Below are positions 37,751 through 46,674 of a DNA stretch of 64,000 nucleotides, piece by piece. Within the stretch, counting starts at the first letter, position 1. Each line of letters starts with the position of its first letter. Position numbers and translations under genes: made by a program. The notes beneath the pieces were generated by a model that did not search any database, was not told where the DNA came from, and was given only the letters and a program-made list of their open reading frames with translations. This stretch comes from Nocardioides agariphilus (GTDB lineage: Bacteria > Actinomycetota > Actinomycetes > Propionibacteriales > Nocardioidaceae). The stretch covers positions 62,001-126,000 of the forward strand of contig NZ_JADKPO010000007.1 of assembly GCF_015352445.1 (NCBI RefSeq), read 5' to 3'.

Positions 37751-38493
37751 CAGGGCCGGCCCGGGTCCGTGACGGGCCGCATGAACGCATCGTGCTCGTG
37801 GCCGGGCTCGGGGGGCGGGGGCGGCGCCTGCATCTGCTCGACGCGACCGTCGACGAGGTGGAGCTCGTCGTCGCACTCCTCGGCCACCGCGGGGTCGTGG
37901 GTCGCGACCAGGACGACCGCGCCACGGTTGGCCTCCAGGCGCAGCTGGGCCACCACGACATCGCGGTTGGTCTCGTCGAGCTCGCTGGTCGGCTCGTCTG
38001 CAAGCACGACGTCTGCCCCGACGACCAGAGCGCGGGCGACGGCCACGCGCTGCAGCTGCCCGCCCGACAGCTCGGAGATCAGGCGGTCGGCGAGCTCGTC
38101 GACGCCGACTCGAGCCAGTGCTTCCAGGGCCCTGTCGGTCGCCTCCGTGGCGGCGGCGCCGCGGCCGCGAAGGGCGACGGCGACGTTTTCTGCCGCGGTC
38201 AAGGTCGCCACCAGGCCGTAGCTCTGCAGCACGAACCCCGTGGTCGGCAGCGGCTCGCCCTGCTTGGTGGTCACCGGCCCGCCGTCGTAGGTCGCCTCCC
38301 CTGCTGCCGGTCTGGCCAGCCCGCCGACCAGCGACAGCAGCGTGGTCTTGCCCGATCCGGAGGTGCCGGTCACCGCGAGCATGCGTCCGGGTTCTGCGCG
38401 CAGCGAGACCGAGTCGAGGACCCGACGTCCCTCGACGTCGAAGCTGAGGTCGTGCCCCACGAGCAGGCGCGCTCCTCCCCCGACACCGCTCAC
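37750..38493 (-). CDS. ABC transporter ATP-binding protein
   Basis: 247 residues: Walker A GTSGSGKTT, Q-loop VLQSYGL, signature SELSGGQLQRVAVARAL, Walker B VVLADEPTSELD and switch LVATHDPAV. The GTG at 38491-38493 is preceded by AAGGT; another GTG at 38515-38517 would add eight residues. It heads the three-gene exporter operon and probably forms a heterodimer with the next ATPase, or acts alternately with it. Confidence 0.9.
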   Translation of the reverse strand: MSGVGGGARLLVGHDLSFDVEGRRVLDSVSLRAEPGRMLAVTGTSGSGKTTLLSLVGGLARPAAGEATYDGGPVTTKQGEPLPTTGFVLQSYGLVATLTAAENVAVALRGRGAAATEATDRALEALARVGVDELADRLISELSGGQLQRVAVARALVVGADVVLADEPTSELDETNRDVVVAQLRLEANRGAVVLVATHDPAVAEECDDELHLVDGRVEQMQAPPPPPEPGHEHDAFMRPVTDPGRP

Positions 38494-38578
38494 CCGAGCG
38501 ACCTTAGGGATCGCCACCGACGATTCCCACGCCGGACCCCCCGATGTGCCGAAATCGTGACCTCTTCGGCCCGCCTCG

Positions 38579-39571
38579 CTACAAGTTCTCCAGCAGCGTG
38601 TCGGCCGCGGTGTAGGGATCGGAGTCGCCCGCGAGCACCTCCGCCGCCAGGTCGTCGAGCTCGACCCGGGCATGGACACCGTCCCAGCGCCGGCGCAGGG
38701 CGGTCACGGCGATGGTCTCGATCTCGTCGCGGACCCGGCGAGTACGTCGGCGCTCGAGCTCGCCGGACTCCACCAGCCACGCGAAGTGCCGGTCGATCTC
38801 GGAGACCACCTCGGCGGCACCCTCACCGCGATGGGCCTCGGTCTTGACGATCGGTGGCTTCCAGCCACCCTCGGGGCGCTCACCCGAAACCGTCTGGCCC
38901 AACGCGATCATGGACCGCAGGTCGCGGCGCAGCTGGTCGGCCCCCTCGCGGTCGGCCTTGTTGACGACGTAGATGTCACCGATCTCCAAGATGCCCGCCT
39001 TGGCGGCCTGGATGCCATCCCCCGCGCCAGGAGCCAGCAGCACCAAGGTGGTGTCGGCGAGACCCGCGATCTCGACCTCACTCTGACCGACACCCACGGT
39101 CTCGATGACCACCACGTCGCATCCGGCGGCGTCGAGAACGCGCAGCGCCTGGGGCGTGCTCCACGCCAGTCCGCCGAGGTGCCCGCGCGAGGCCATCGAC
39201 CGGATGTAGACGTCGGCGTCGAGCGCGTGGTCCTGCATCCGCACGCGGTCCCCGAGCAGGGCGCCGCCGGAGAACGGAGAGGAGGGGTCCACCGCGAGGA
39301 CGCCGACCCGCTTGCCGGCCTTGCGCAGCTCGCCGACGATGGCGTTGGTCGAGGTCGACTTGCCGACCCCCGGCGAGCCGGTGATGCCCACGATCTGGGC
39401 GTGCCCGGCGTACGGCGCCAGCGCGGCCATCACCTCGCGTAGCTGGGGGGCTTCGTCCTCGACCCAGGAGATCAGCCGCGCGACGGCGCGGGCGTTACCC
39501 TCGCGGGCTCGCGAGACCAGCTCGTCGACCGACCCCCGCGGCTTGCGATGGTCGCGCCTGTCGAGACCCAC
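38579..39571 (-). CDS. meaB: Methylmalonyl-CoA mutase-associated GTPase MeaB
   Basis: 330 residues of the G3E family. Walker A GSPGVGKST, base-binding NKADREGAD, and DVVVIETVGVGQSEVEIAGLADTTLVLLAPGAGD, characteristic of MeaB/ArgK. It loads adenosylcobalamin onto acyl-CoA mutases and protects them from inactivation. GTG start directly abuts the thiolase stop. The start region (GTGGGTCTCGACAGG) is a near copy of the 19-bp family-2 repeat. The partner enzymes here would be Ecm (57.4 kb) and the 30.8-kb mutase. Confidence 0.96.
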   Translation of the reverse strand: MGLDRRDHRKPRGSVDELVSRAREGNARAVARLISWVEDEAPQLREVMAALAPYAGHAQIVGITGSPGVGKSTSTNAIVGELRKAGKRVGVLAVDPSSPFSGGALLGDRVRMQDHALDADVYIRSMASRGHLGGLAWSTPQALRVLDAAGCDVVVIETVGVGQSEVEIAGLADTTLVLLAPGAGDGIQAAKAGILEIGDIYVVNKADREGADQLRRDLRSMIALGQTVSGERPEGGWKPPIVKTEAHRGEGAAEVVSEIDRHFAWLVESGELERRRTRRVRDEIETIAVTALRRRWDGVHARVELDDLAAEVLAGDSDPYTAADTLLENL

Positions 39572-40753
39572 TCAGGGAACACGCACGATCAGGGCGTCGC
39601 CCTGGCCGCCACCACCGCAGAGGGCCGCCGCCCCGACACCGCCGCCGCGCCGCTTGAGCTCGTGAGCCAGGTGCAGCACGATCCGGGCCCCGGACATGCC
39701 GACCGGGTGACCCAGGGCGATGGCGCCACCGTTGACGTTGATGATGTCCTCCGACACGCCCAGGGAGCGGCCCGAGGCGATGCCGACAGCGGCGAAGGCC
39801 TCGTTGATCTCGACGAGGTCGAGGTCTGCGGCGGTGATGCCGTCCTTGGCGCACGCCGTTGCGATCGCGTTGGCGGGCTGCTGCTGGAGCGTCGAGTCGG
39901 GGCCGGCCACCTGGGCATGCGCGCCGATCTCGGCCAGCCAGCTGAGCCCCAGCTCCTCGGCCTTCGCCTTGCTCATCACCACGACGGCCGCAGCGCCGTC
40001 GGAGATCTGGGAGGCGGAGCCGGCGGTGATGGTGCCGTCCTTGCTGAAGGCCGGGCGCAGCTTGCCCAGCGACTCGACCGTGGTGTCGCCGCGAACTCCC
40101 TCGTCGGCGCTGACCTGGATGTCTCCGCCGCGTGCCTTGACGGTGACGGGGACGACCTCGTCGTCGAACACACCGTTCTTCCAGGCCTCGGCGGCACGCT
40201 GGTGCGAACGCGCGGCGAAGGCATCCTGCTCCTCGCGGGTGAGGTTGTCCGCGGCAGCGTTGCACTGCTCGGTGAGCATGCCCATGGCCTGGGCGGTGGC
40301 CTGGTCCCACAGCGCGTCGTAGGCCATCGAGTCGACCAGCGAGGTGTCGCCGTACTTGAAGCCCTCGCGTGACTTGGGCAGCAGGTGGGGAGCTTGGGTC
40401 ATCGACTCCATGCCGCCGGCGACGACGATGTCGACCTCGCCCGCGCGGATCAATTGGTCGGCCAGGGCGATCGCATTGATGCCGGACAGGCACACCTTGT
40501 TGATGGTGATGCTCGGGACGCTCATCGGGATGCCGCCGGCCACGGCAGCGGTGCGGGCGGGGTTCTGCCCGGCTCCGGCCTGGATGACGTGGCCCATGAT
40601 CACGTAGTCGACCTGGTCACCGGACACTCCGGCCTTCTCGAGTGCACCGGCGATCGCTACTCCGCCGAGCTGGGCTGCCGACTGGTCCTTGAGCCCTCCG
40701 AGCAGCCGGCCGATCGGCGTGCGGGCCCCGGCGACGATGACGGATCCGGACAT
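39572..40753 (-). CDS. Acetyl-CoA C-acetyltransferase (thiolase)
   Basis: 393 residues. The active-site cysteine is in [19 protein letters not shown], followed by [16 protein letters not shown]; the second catalytic segment is [17 protein letters not shown] (His) and the last is [17 protein letters not shown] (Cys). This is a biosynthetic-type thiolase condensing two acetyl-CoA, or the degradative equivalent. It is directly upstream of meaB in the same direction and divergent from the epimerase, an order I recall from Streptomyces coelicolor. Confidence 0.95.
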   Translation of the reverse strand: MSGSVIVAGARTPIGRLLGGLKDQSAAQLGGVAIAGALEKAGVSGDQVDYVIMGHVIQAGAGQNPARTAAVAGGIPMSVPSITINKVCLSGINAIALADQLIRAGEVDIVVAGGMESMTQAPHLLPKSREGFKYGDTSLVDSMAYDALWDQATAQAMGMLTEQCNAAADNLTREEQDAFAARSHQRAAEAWKNGVFDDEVVPVTVKARGGDIQVSADEGVRGDTTVESLGKLRPAFSKDGTITAGSASQISDGAAAVVVMSKAKAEELGLSWLAEIGAHAQVAGPDSTLQQQPANAIATACAKDGITAADLDLVEINEAFAAVGIASGRSLGVSEDIINVNGGAIALGHPVGMSGARIVLHLAHELKRRGGGVGAAALCGGGGQGDALIVRVP

Positions 40754-40895
40754 GCGGTGCCTCCTGAAAGCTGGGTGTGCCTCTGGCGAGAGTACCCACG
40801 GCGCTCACCGCCCGGCCATGGCGAACGGCCCGCACACAGCGTGGAAATGCTCACAACCGTTGGCCCGTCAGGTGTCGCGCGGCGACGATGACGCC

Positions 40896-41345
40896 ATGGC
40901 CCTTCCGAGCGACCTCTTCACCGCCATCGACCACGTCGGCATCGCCGTGCCCGACCTCGACGAGGCCATCGTGTTCTACCGCGACACCTTCGGGCTGCGG
41001 GTGGTGCACGAGGAGACCAACGAGGAGCAGGGTGTGCGCGAGGCGATGCTCGCGGTCGGCGACCCCTCGCAGCCCGGAGGCCCCAGTATCCAGCTGCTCG
41101 CCCCGCTGTCTCCCGAGTCGACGATCGCGAAGTTCCTCGACCGCTCCGGCCCGGGCATCCAGCAGCTGGCCTACCGCGTCGCGGACCTCGACGCCGTCTG
41201 CGCCGTGCTCCGCGAGCGTGGTCTGCGCCTGCTGTACGACGAGCCTCGCCGCGGTACCTCCGGCTCCCGCGTCAACTTCGTTCACCCCAAGGACGCCGGC
41301 GGGGTCCTCGTCGAGCTGGTCGAGCCGGCCACCCCCGTTGGTTGA
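40896..41345 (+). CDS. mce: Methylmalonyl-CoA/ethylmalonyl-CoA epimerase
   Basis: 149 residues of the VOC fold: FTAIDHVGIAVPDLDEAIVFYRDTFGLRVVHEE gives the first metal His, IQQLAYRVADLDAV gives the middle one, and GVLVELVEP the metal Glu. It interconverts the 2R and 2S CoA esters for the mutases. The ATG at 40896 fits the family start; the region between thiolase and mce carries the divergent promoters. The stop TGA at 41343-41345 lies inside a REP-like repeat (GTTGGTTGAGG). Confidence 0.94.
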   Translation: MALPSDLFTAIDHVGIAVPDLDEAIVFYRDTFGLRVVHEETNEEQGVREAMLAVGDPSQPGGPSIQLLAPLSPESTIAKFLDRSGPGIQQLAYRVADLDAVCAVLRERGLRLLYDEPRRGTSGSRVNFVHPKDAGGVLVELVEPATPVG

Positions 41346-41377
41346 GGAAGGGGCGCGCTGGCGCCTGCCTCGAAACC
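41340..41377. repeat. REP-like element (family 1), supplies mce stop
   Basis: GGTTGAGGAAGG, then a palindromic core (GCGCGCTGGCGC), then GCCTCGAAACC: the family-1 pattern, GGTTGAGGA at one end and TCGAAACC at the other around a self-complementary core. The mce stop codon falls in its first bases. Confidence 0.85.
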
Positions 41378-41409
41378 CGGTGACCGCGACGTCGGCGGTT
41401 CACTCGCGG

Positions 41410-41444
41410 GGTTTCGAGACGGTTGCTGCGCAACCTCCTCAACC
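41410..41444. repeat. REP-like element (family 1), inverted relative to the previous copy
   Basis: GGTTTCGAGACGG, core TTGCTGCGCAA, CCTCCTCAACC. It faces the element at 41340 across 32 bp, so the two could pair into a larger structure downstream of mce. Confidence 0.85.
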
Positions 41445-41489
41445 CCCGGGCGGTGTTAGGTGACCCACAGTGCGGCCCACCCGCGGTGA

Positions 41490-42848
41490 ATGGCCGCTAA
41501 CTTCCCGAGGATGCAACACATCCGCGACGCCATTCTCGCCGGCGACACCACAGCAGACGAGTACGCCGCCTTGCCGGTGCCCGACTCCTACCGCGCCGTC
41601 ACCGTGCACAAGGACGAGGTCGGCTACTTCGAGGGCCTGGCCACCAAGGACAAGGACCCTCGCGAGACCTTGCACCTCGACGACGTACCGGTCCCCGAGC
41701 TCGGCCCCGGCGAGGCACTGGTCGCGGTGATGGCCAGCGCGATCAACTACAACACCGTCTGGACGAGCATCTTCGAGCCGGTCTCGACGTTCTCGTTCCT
41801 GGAGCGGTACGGCCGGCTCAGCCCGCTGTCGAAGCGCCACGACCTGCCCTACCACGTCGTCGGCTCCGACCTCTCCGGCGTCGTGCTCCGGACCGGCCCG
41901 GGCGTGCACCTCTGGAAGGCCGGCGACGAGGTCGTCGCCCACTGCCTAAGCGTGGAGCTGGAGAGCCCTGACGGTCACAACGACACGATGCTCGACCCCG
42001 AGCAGCGGATCTGGGGCTTCGAGACGAACTTCGGCGGGCTCGCCGAGCTGGCGCTGGTCAAGTCCAACCAGCTGATGCCCAAGCCCGCGCACCTCACGTG
42101 GGAGGAGGCCGCGTCCCCCGGGCTGGTCAACTCCACGGCGTACCGCCAGCTCGTCAGCCGCAACGGGGCCGGCATGAAGCAGGGGGACAACGTCTTGATC
42201 TGGGGCGCCAGCGGCGGCCTCGGCGGGTTCGCCACGCAGTACGCCCTGAACGGTGGCGCGGTGCCCGTATGTGTCGTCTCCAACGAGGAGAAGGCCGACA
42301 TCTGCCGGGCGATGGGCGCGGAGCTGATCATCAACCGCTCCGAGGCGGGCTACCGGTTCTGGAAGGACGAGCACACCCAGGACCCCAAGGAGTGGCGCCG
42401 GTTCGGCAACGACATCCGCGAGCTCACCGGTGGCGAGGACGTCGACATCGTCTTCGAGCACCCGGGCCGGGAGACGTTCGGCGCCAGCGTGTACGCCGCA
42501 CGCAAGGGCGGCACGATCGTCACCTGTGCCTCCACGAGCGGCTACCTGCACCAGTACGACAACCGGTACCTCTGGATGAACCTCAAACGGATCATCGGCT
42601 CCCACTTCGCCAACTACCGCGAGTCGTGGGAGGCGAACCGGTTGATCGCGAAGGGGATGATCCACCCGACCCTGTCGCAGGCGTACCCGCTCGAGGAGAC
42701 CGGCCAGGCCGCCCTCGACGTGCACCGCAACGCCCACCAGGGCAAGGTCGGCGTGCTCTGCCTGGCGCCCGAGGAGGGTCTCGGGGTGCGCAACCCCGAG
42801 CTGCGAGCCAAGCACGAGAGCGCGATCAACCGCTTCCGCGGCGTGTGA
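41490..42848 (+). CDS. ccr: Crotonyl-CoA carboxylase/reductase
   Basis: 452 residues, medium-chain reductase family; reductively carboxylates crotonyl-CoA to ethylmalonyl-CoA with NADPH and CO2. Visible are LDDVPVPELGPGEALVAVMASAINYNTVWTSIFEPVSTF and GFETNFGGLAELALVKSNQLMPKP. The nucleotide loop is WGASGGLGGFATQYA, and SHFANYRESWEANRL follows. The Asn of NYNT, the Phe-Glu of GFET and the His of SHFANY fit the CO2-binding residues reported for Kitasatospora Ccr. ATG 41490 or 41511 are both possible. Key enzyme of the ethylmalonyl-CoA pathway. Confidence 0.96.
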   Translation: MAANFPRMQHIRDAILAGDTTADEYAALPVPDSYRAVTVHKDEVGYFEGLATKDKDPRETLHLDDVPVPELGPGEALVAVMASAINYNTVWTSIFEPVSTFSFLERYGRLSPLSKRHDLPYHVVGSDLSGVVLRTGPGVHLWKAGDEVVAHCLSVELESPDGHNDTMLDPEQRIWGFETNFGGLAELALVKSNQLMPKPAHLTWEEAASPGLVNSTAYRQLVSRNGAGMKQGDNVLIWGASGGLGGFATQYALNGGAVPVCVVSNEEKADICRAMGAELIINRSEAGYRFWKDEHTQDPKEWRRFGNDIRELTGGEDVDIVFEHPGRETFGASVYAARKGGTIVTCASTSGYLHQYDNRYLWMNLKRIIGSHFANYRESWEANRLIAKGMIHPTLSQAYPLEETGQAALDVHRNAHQGKVGVLCLAPEEGLGVRNPELRAKHESAINRFRGV

Positions 42849-42953
42849 GCGTCTCGCCCCTCGCCTGATCCGCGAGGTGGGGTGGGCTGACCATGCCCGA
42901 TCGTGGAGACTGGGGTCCAGGTGCCCGAGCCCACCCGAGGGAGTGAACGCCGC

Positions 42954-44405
42954 ATGAGCGACCGTGGCCTGTCCATCTTCGACGACGACCCCGAGGACGA
43001 CGCCCTCGAGGACGCGGACGACATCGAGGCGGCTCGGAGCGCGGGCAAGGCTGGTCCCGACACCGAGGCGACCCGGGTGATGCCGGCGGTCCCGGTCGAC
43101 CAGCCACCACCCCGTGCACCGCAGGCCGCCCCGCTGCCCCAGCGGACGCCAGCGCAGCCGACCCAGCCCATCCGCCAGGTGGCCGCAGACCTGCCGAAGC
43201 CGCAGACCCCGGCGCCCGCTCCGGCCCGAACCGTGGCCGAGGCCGCGCAGGTCCACGCGCGGCAGACCACCCAGGCATCCGCGCCCACGCAACCCGTCCA
43301 GAGGGTCCTCCCCCCGGCGGCGGCGCCTCCGTCCCGGCCCGCCGCGCAGCCTGCTGCTCCGGCACCCGCTGGAACGGCTGTTCCCGCGCTGCCCACGGTG
43401 CGACGCGGTGGCTACGACAAGGCCGCCGTCGACCAGCATCTGCGCCAGCTCGGCGGCGAGCACCAACGGCTCGACGCCAGCCTGGGTCAGGCCCACGGTC
43501 GCATCTCCGAGCTCGAGGCGTCGCTCGAGTCGGCCCGCCGAGAGCTCGAGGAGAACAAGAACCCGTCGTACGCCGGTCTCGGCGGCCGTGCGACAGCGAT
43601 GCTGCGCCTGGCCGAGGAGGAAGCTGCCGAGGTCCGGGCCGCCGCGCTGCGCGACGCCGCCGAGATCCGCGAGCAGGCCCAGCGTGATGCGCAAGCCACC
43701 CGCGCCGATGCCACCCGCGAGGCGGAGGACATGCGCTTGGTCCAGCTCAAGGAGCTCGACGAGAGTCGGGGGCGGATCATCGCCGAGGCGGAGCAGGAGC
43801 GCAGCCTGGCTCGCACCGAGGCCGCCGATGTGCTCGCCGGCGCCAAGCGCGAGGCCGACCAGGTCCGGCTGGGCGCACAGCAGGAGGCCAACGAGGTGCG
43901 AATCTCGGCCAAGCGGGAGGCCGAGCAGGCTCGCGCTGCTGCCGACCGCGAGGTGCAGGAGGCACGGCGCACCCTGGCGGTCGAGAAGGAGCGTCTGGCC
44001 CGCGAGGCGACCGACCACCACGCCACCGCCACGGCCGAGACGACGCGGCTGGTGCAGGAGGCCGAGCAGCGAGCGACCGCGGCCGAGCAGCGCGCCCGCG
44101 AGGCGATGGCTCAGGCGACAGCCCACCGCGAGCAGGCCCACACCGAGTCCGAGGCCACCTTGGCCAGGGCCCGCCGGGAGGCCGAGCAGATCATCGCCTC
44201 GGCCCGCAGCCAGTCCGAGTCCGTCGGCACGTCCGCCCGGGCCGAGGCCGAGCGGCAGCTGGCCAGCACCCGCGCCGAGGTCGAGCGCATCACCAAGCGC
44301 CGCGACGCGATCACCGCGCAGCTGGCCTCGCTGCGCGACGTGGTCGCAGGCTTCGGCAGCGACGACGACCAGCAGGCTCCCGACGACGCCAAGGCCGGGG
44401 CTTGA
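42954..44405 (+). CDS. Scy/DivIVA-like long coiled-coil protein
   Basis: 483 residues: an acidic start (RGLSIFDDDPEDDALED), a Pro/Gln/Ala-rich disordered segment (to about residue 150), a short conserved RRGGYDKAAVDQHLRQL resembling DivIVA-type motifs, then about 300 residues of Ala/Glu/Arg coiled coil with REAEQ-type repeats. In Streptomyces, Scy and FilP organise polar growth, and scy sits next to epimerase, thiolase and meaB genes. The same neighbours here support orthology. ATG 42954 has GGGAG upstream. It overlaps the next gene by 4 bp. Confidence 0.82.
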   Translation: MSDRGLSIFDDDPEDDALEDADDIEAARSAGKAGPDTEATRVMPAVPVDQPPPRAPQAAPLPQRTPAQPTQPIRQVAADLPKPQTPAPAPARTVAEAAQVHARQTTQASAPTQPVQRVLPPAAAPPSRPAAQPAAPAPAGTAVPALPTVRRGGYDKAAVDQHLRQLGGEHQRLDASLGQAHGRISELEASLESARRELEENKNPSYAGLGGRATAMLRLAEEEAAEVRAAALRDAAEIREQAQRDAQATRADATREAEDMRLVQLKELDESRGRIIAEAEQERSLARTEAADVLAGAKREADQVRLGAQQEANEVRISAKREAEQARAAADREVQEARRTLAVEKERLAREATDHHATATAETTRLVQEAEQRATAAEQRAREAMAQATAHREQAHTESEATLARARREAEQIIASARSQSESVGTSARAEAERQLASTRAEVERITKRRDAITAQLASLRDVVAGFGSDDDQQAPDDAKAGA

Positions 44406-45616
44406 TCTTCGGGCGCCGGAAGTCACCCGGCACCCCATCAAGCAACGTCCCGGGCACCGCCAGGTCGGCGCCCGGGCCGGCCACCCGTGTCGCGACGGCG
44501 CCCGACTCCGCTGCAGCCGTTCCCGAGGAGGCTTCCGAGGACGGTTCCGAGGACTCAGCCGACGAACTCGGACGGCCGGGGCCACGATTCGACCGGCACT
44601 CTCCGTTCTACATCGGCTTCTTCGGTGGCCTGGGCTTCGTCCTGGCCGGGTGGCTGTTCGGGCAGTTCGAGCGCATCGGCGGCGTGCTGATCCTGATCGT
44701 CGTCTCGCTGTTCCTGGCCGCTGGCCTCAACCCCGCAGTCGAGTGGTTCGAGCGCCGCGGGATGCGCCGCAGCGTCGCCGTGACGATGGTGATCGTCCTG
44801 TTCCTCGTGGGTGTGGGCCTGTTCGTGCTGGCCATCGTCCCCGTCATCACCGAGCAGGTCACCCAGATCACCGACAACGCGCCCGGCTGGCTCGACCAGC
44901 TCCAGCGCAACAAGCGGGTCCAGGAGCTCGACGACCGGTTCGACGTCATCGACAAGGTCCGCGACTACGTCCAGAACGGCAACTTCGGCCAGAGCATCTT
45001 CGGCGGCGTCCTCGGCCTGGGTCTCCGCCTCCTCGGCGCCCTCGCCAACGGCTTCTTGATCATCGTCATGACGCTCTACTTCCTGTCCTCCCTCGACGCC
45101 ACCAAGGGGGCGCTGTACCGCCTGGCCCCCGCGTCACGACGTGAGCGAGTCACCAAGCTCGGCGACCGGGTGGTCGAGAGTGTGGGGGGCTATGTGGCCG
45201 GGGCGTTCGTCGTCGCGGCGTGCGCCGGCATCAGCTCGCTGATCTTCTTGTTCATCGTCGGACTGGGCCAGTACGCCGTGGCGCTGGCCTTCGTGGTCGC
45301 CATCCTCGACGTGATCCCGATGATCGGCGCCACCATCGGAGCGGTGATCGTGTCCGCCATCGCCTTCGCCACCGACGTCAAGATCGGGCTGTTCTGCGTG
45401 ATCTTCTACCTGATCTACCAGCAGGTCGAGAACTACGTCCTCTACCCGCGGGTGATGTCGAAGTCGGTCGACATCCCCGGCGCCGTCACCGTGATCGCTG
45501 CCCTCGTCGGTACCGCCCTGCTGGGCGTGGTCGGCGCGCTGCTGGCGATCCCCACGGCGGCCGCGATCCTCCTGATCGTCCGCGAGGTGTTCATCAGGCG
45601 TCAGGACGCCCGGTAG
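44402..45616 (+). CDS. AI-2E family transporter (PerM-like)
   Basis: 404 residues. A disordered N-terminus (1-65) is followed by helices at about 75-90, 92-110 and 125-150, a soluble segment (ITDNAPGWLDQLQRNKRVQELDD) and several C-terminal helices with FVVAILDVIPMIGATIGAVIVSAIAF and YLIYQQVENYVLYPRVMSKSVDIPGAVTVIAALVG, the AI-2E/UPF0118 signature. The substrate is unknown. The TTG start overlaps the coiled-coil gene stop (TTGA), so it is coupled. Confidence 0.92.
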   Translation: MIFGRRKSPGTPSSNVPGTARSAPGPATRVATAPDSAAAVPEEASEDGSEDSADELGRPGPRFDRHSPFYIGFFGGLGFVLAGWLFGQFERIGGVLILIVVSLFLAAGLNPAVEWFERRGMRRSVAVTMVIVLFLVGVGLFVLAIVPVITEQVTQITDNAPGWLDQLQRNKRVQELDDRFDVIDKVRDYVQNGNFGQSIFGGVLGLGLRLLGALANGFLIIVMTLYFLSSLDATKGALYRLAPASRRERVTKLGDRVVESVGGYVAGAFVVAACAGISSLIFLFIVGLGQYAVALAFVVAILDVIPMIGATIGAVIVSAIAFATDVKIGLFCVIFYLIYQQVENYVLYPRVMSKSVDIPGAVTVIAALVGTALLGVVGALLAIPTAAAILLIVREVFIRRQDAR

Positions 45617-46565
45617 CCGTCGCGGTCGTCCGCTCCCCCAGCTTCACCGCCACGACGCCGGCCAGGATGAGCGCACCTCCGGCGACCTGGACGGCGCGTG
45701 GCAGTTCATCGAGCAGCGCCCAGGCCCACAGCACGCCGAACAGCACCTCGGCCAGCGCCACGAACGACGCCAGGCGCGATCCCAGCCGTCGGATCGCGGC
45801 GATGCCCGAGGCATAGGAGAGCGCGGCGGTGAACACGCCCAGGAGCACGATTGGCACCCACCAGGCGACCGTGGCACCAGCGAGATCGACCGACGCGTCG
45901 GACGCGGCCATCTCGACGAGCCCGGTGACACCCAAGACGGCCATGGTGAGCGCGGCCACCAGCAGCCCGGCGGCGGCCAGCACGATCGGCGGGAGCCCGC
46001 CGCTGTGATCACCGGACATCACGAAGTAGGTCGCGCACCCGACCATCGCCCCCAGGGCCCAGAGCACACCCGTCAGGCTGAGTCCGGCGCCGGAGAACAG
46101 GTCGAGCACCAGCACCAGGCCGAGAGCCGCGGTCAACGCGCCGGCAAGAGTCAGGCGGCCCGGCCGCTCGCCGTGACGCAACCACAGCCAGACCACGACG
46201 GCGGCTGGCGCGATGAACTCGATCAGCAGCGCCGGCGCGACCTCCATGTGGGCAACGGCCGAGAAGTAGAAGAACTGCGGAGCCGCGACGGCCACGATCC
46301 CGAACGCCAGCAACGTGCGCCACTGCGCGGCAAGCAGGTGCCACCGCCCCCGCAGCGCCGTCAGGCCGAACGGCGCGATCACCAGCGCGGCGAGCGCGAT
46401 GCGGACGACGGATACCGCACCGGGCGTCCAGCCCTCGTGGAGAAGGCCCCTGGCCAGCGCTCCGGACATGCCGAACGACGCGGCGGACAACAGCGCGAAC
46501 GCCAGCCCGGACAGCGTGCGAGGCGAAGGGGCAAGAACCTCGATGTCATCTGCCAACGTCGCCAT
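45594..46565 (-). CDS. EamA family transporter
   Basis: 323 residues with ten predicted helices in two EamA repeats (SGLAFALLSAASFGMSGALARGLL at residues 19-42 is helix 1; the second repeat begins LTGVLWALGAMVGCATYFVMSG). Such drug/metabolite exporters often move amino acids or metabolites. Its last 23 bp overlap the convergent AI-2E gene. The upstream region holds inverted repeats. Confidence 0.9.
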   Translation of the reverse strand: MATLADDIEVLAPSPRTLSGLAFALLSAASFGMSGALARGLLHEGWTPGAVSVVRIALAALVIAPFGLTALRGRWHLLAAQWRTLLAFGIVAVAAPQFFYFSAVAHMEVAPALLIEFIAPAAVVVWLWLRHGERPGRLTLAGALTAALGLVLVLDLFSGAGLSLTGVLWALGAMVGCATYFVMSGDHSGGLPPIVLAAAGLLVAALTMAVLGVTGLVEMAASDASVDLAGATVAWWVPIVLLGVFTAALSYASGIAAIRRLGSRLASFVALAEVLFGVLWAWALLDELPRAVQVAGGALILAGVVAVKLGERTTATATGRPDA

Positions 46566-46590
46566 GTCATGTGACGCTACCGATGCCGGC

Positions 46591-46623
46591 TGTCATGTGT
46601 CAACAACATCTTGACCCATGACA
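46591..46623. promoter_or_regulatory. Nested inverted repeats between divergent genes
   Basis: Outer arms TGTCATG (46591-46597) and CATGACA (46617-46623); inner arms GTCAA (46599-46603) and TTGAC (46611-46615). They lie between the eamA-type gene and the secreted-protein gene and may be an operator. A third partial copy, TGTCATGTGAC, is at 46565-46575. Confidence 0.35.
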
Positions 46624-46674
46624 CTTGGCATTTCGGTCCCACCCTCCTCCTGTCCGACGTAGCCTCGACGGGCC

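Noticed and set aside
40754-41489. Cobalamin riboswitch near the B12-linked genes (mce, ccr; also looked at 59410-59990 around ecm and the adenosyltransferase)
   Set aside because: The gaps are short or filled with REP-like repeats, and no B12-box-like conserved core could be seen.
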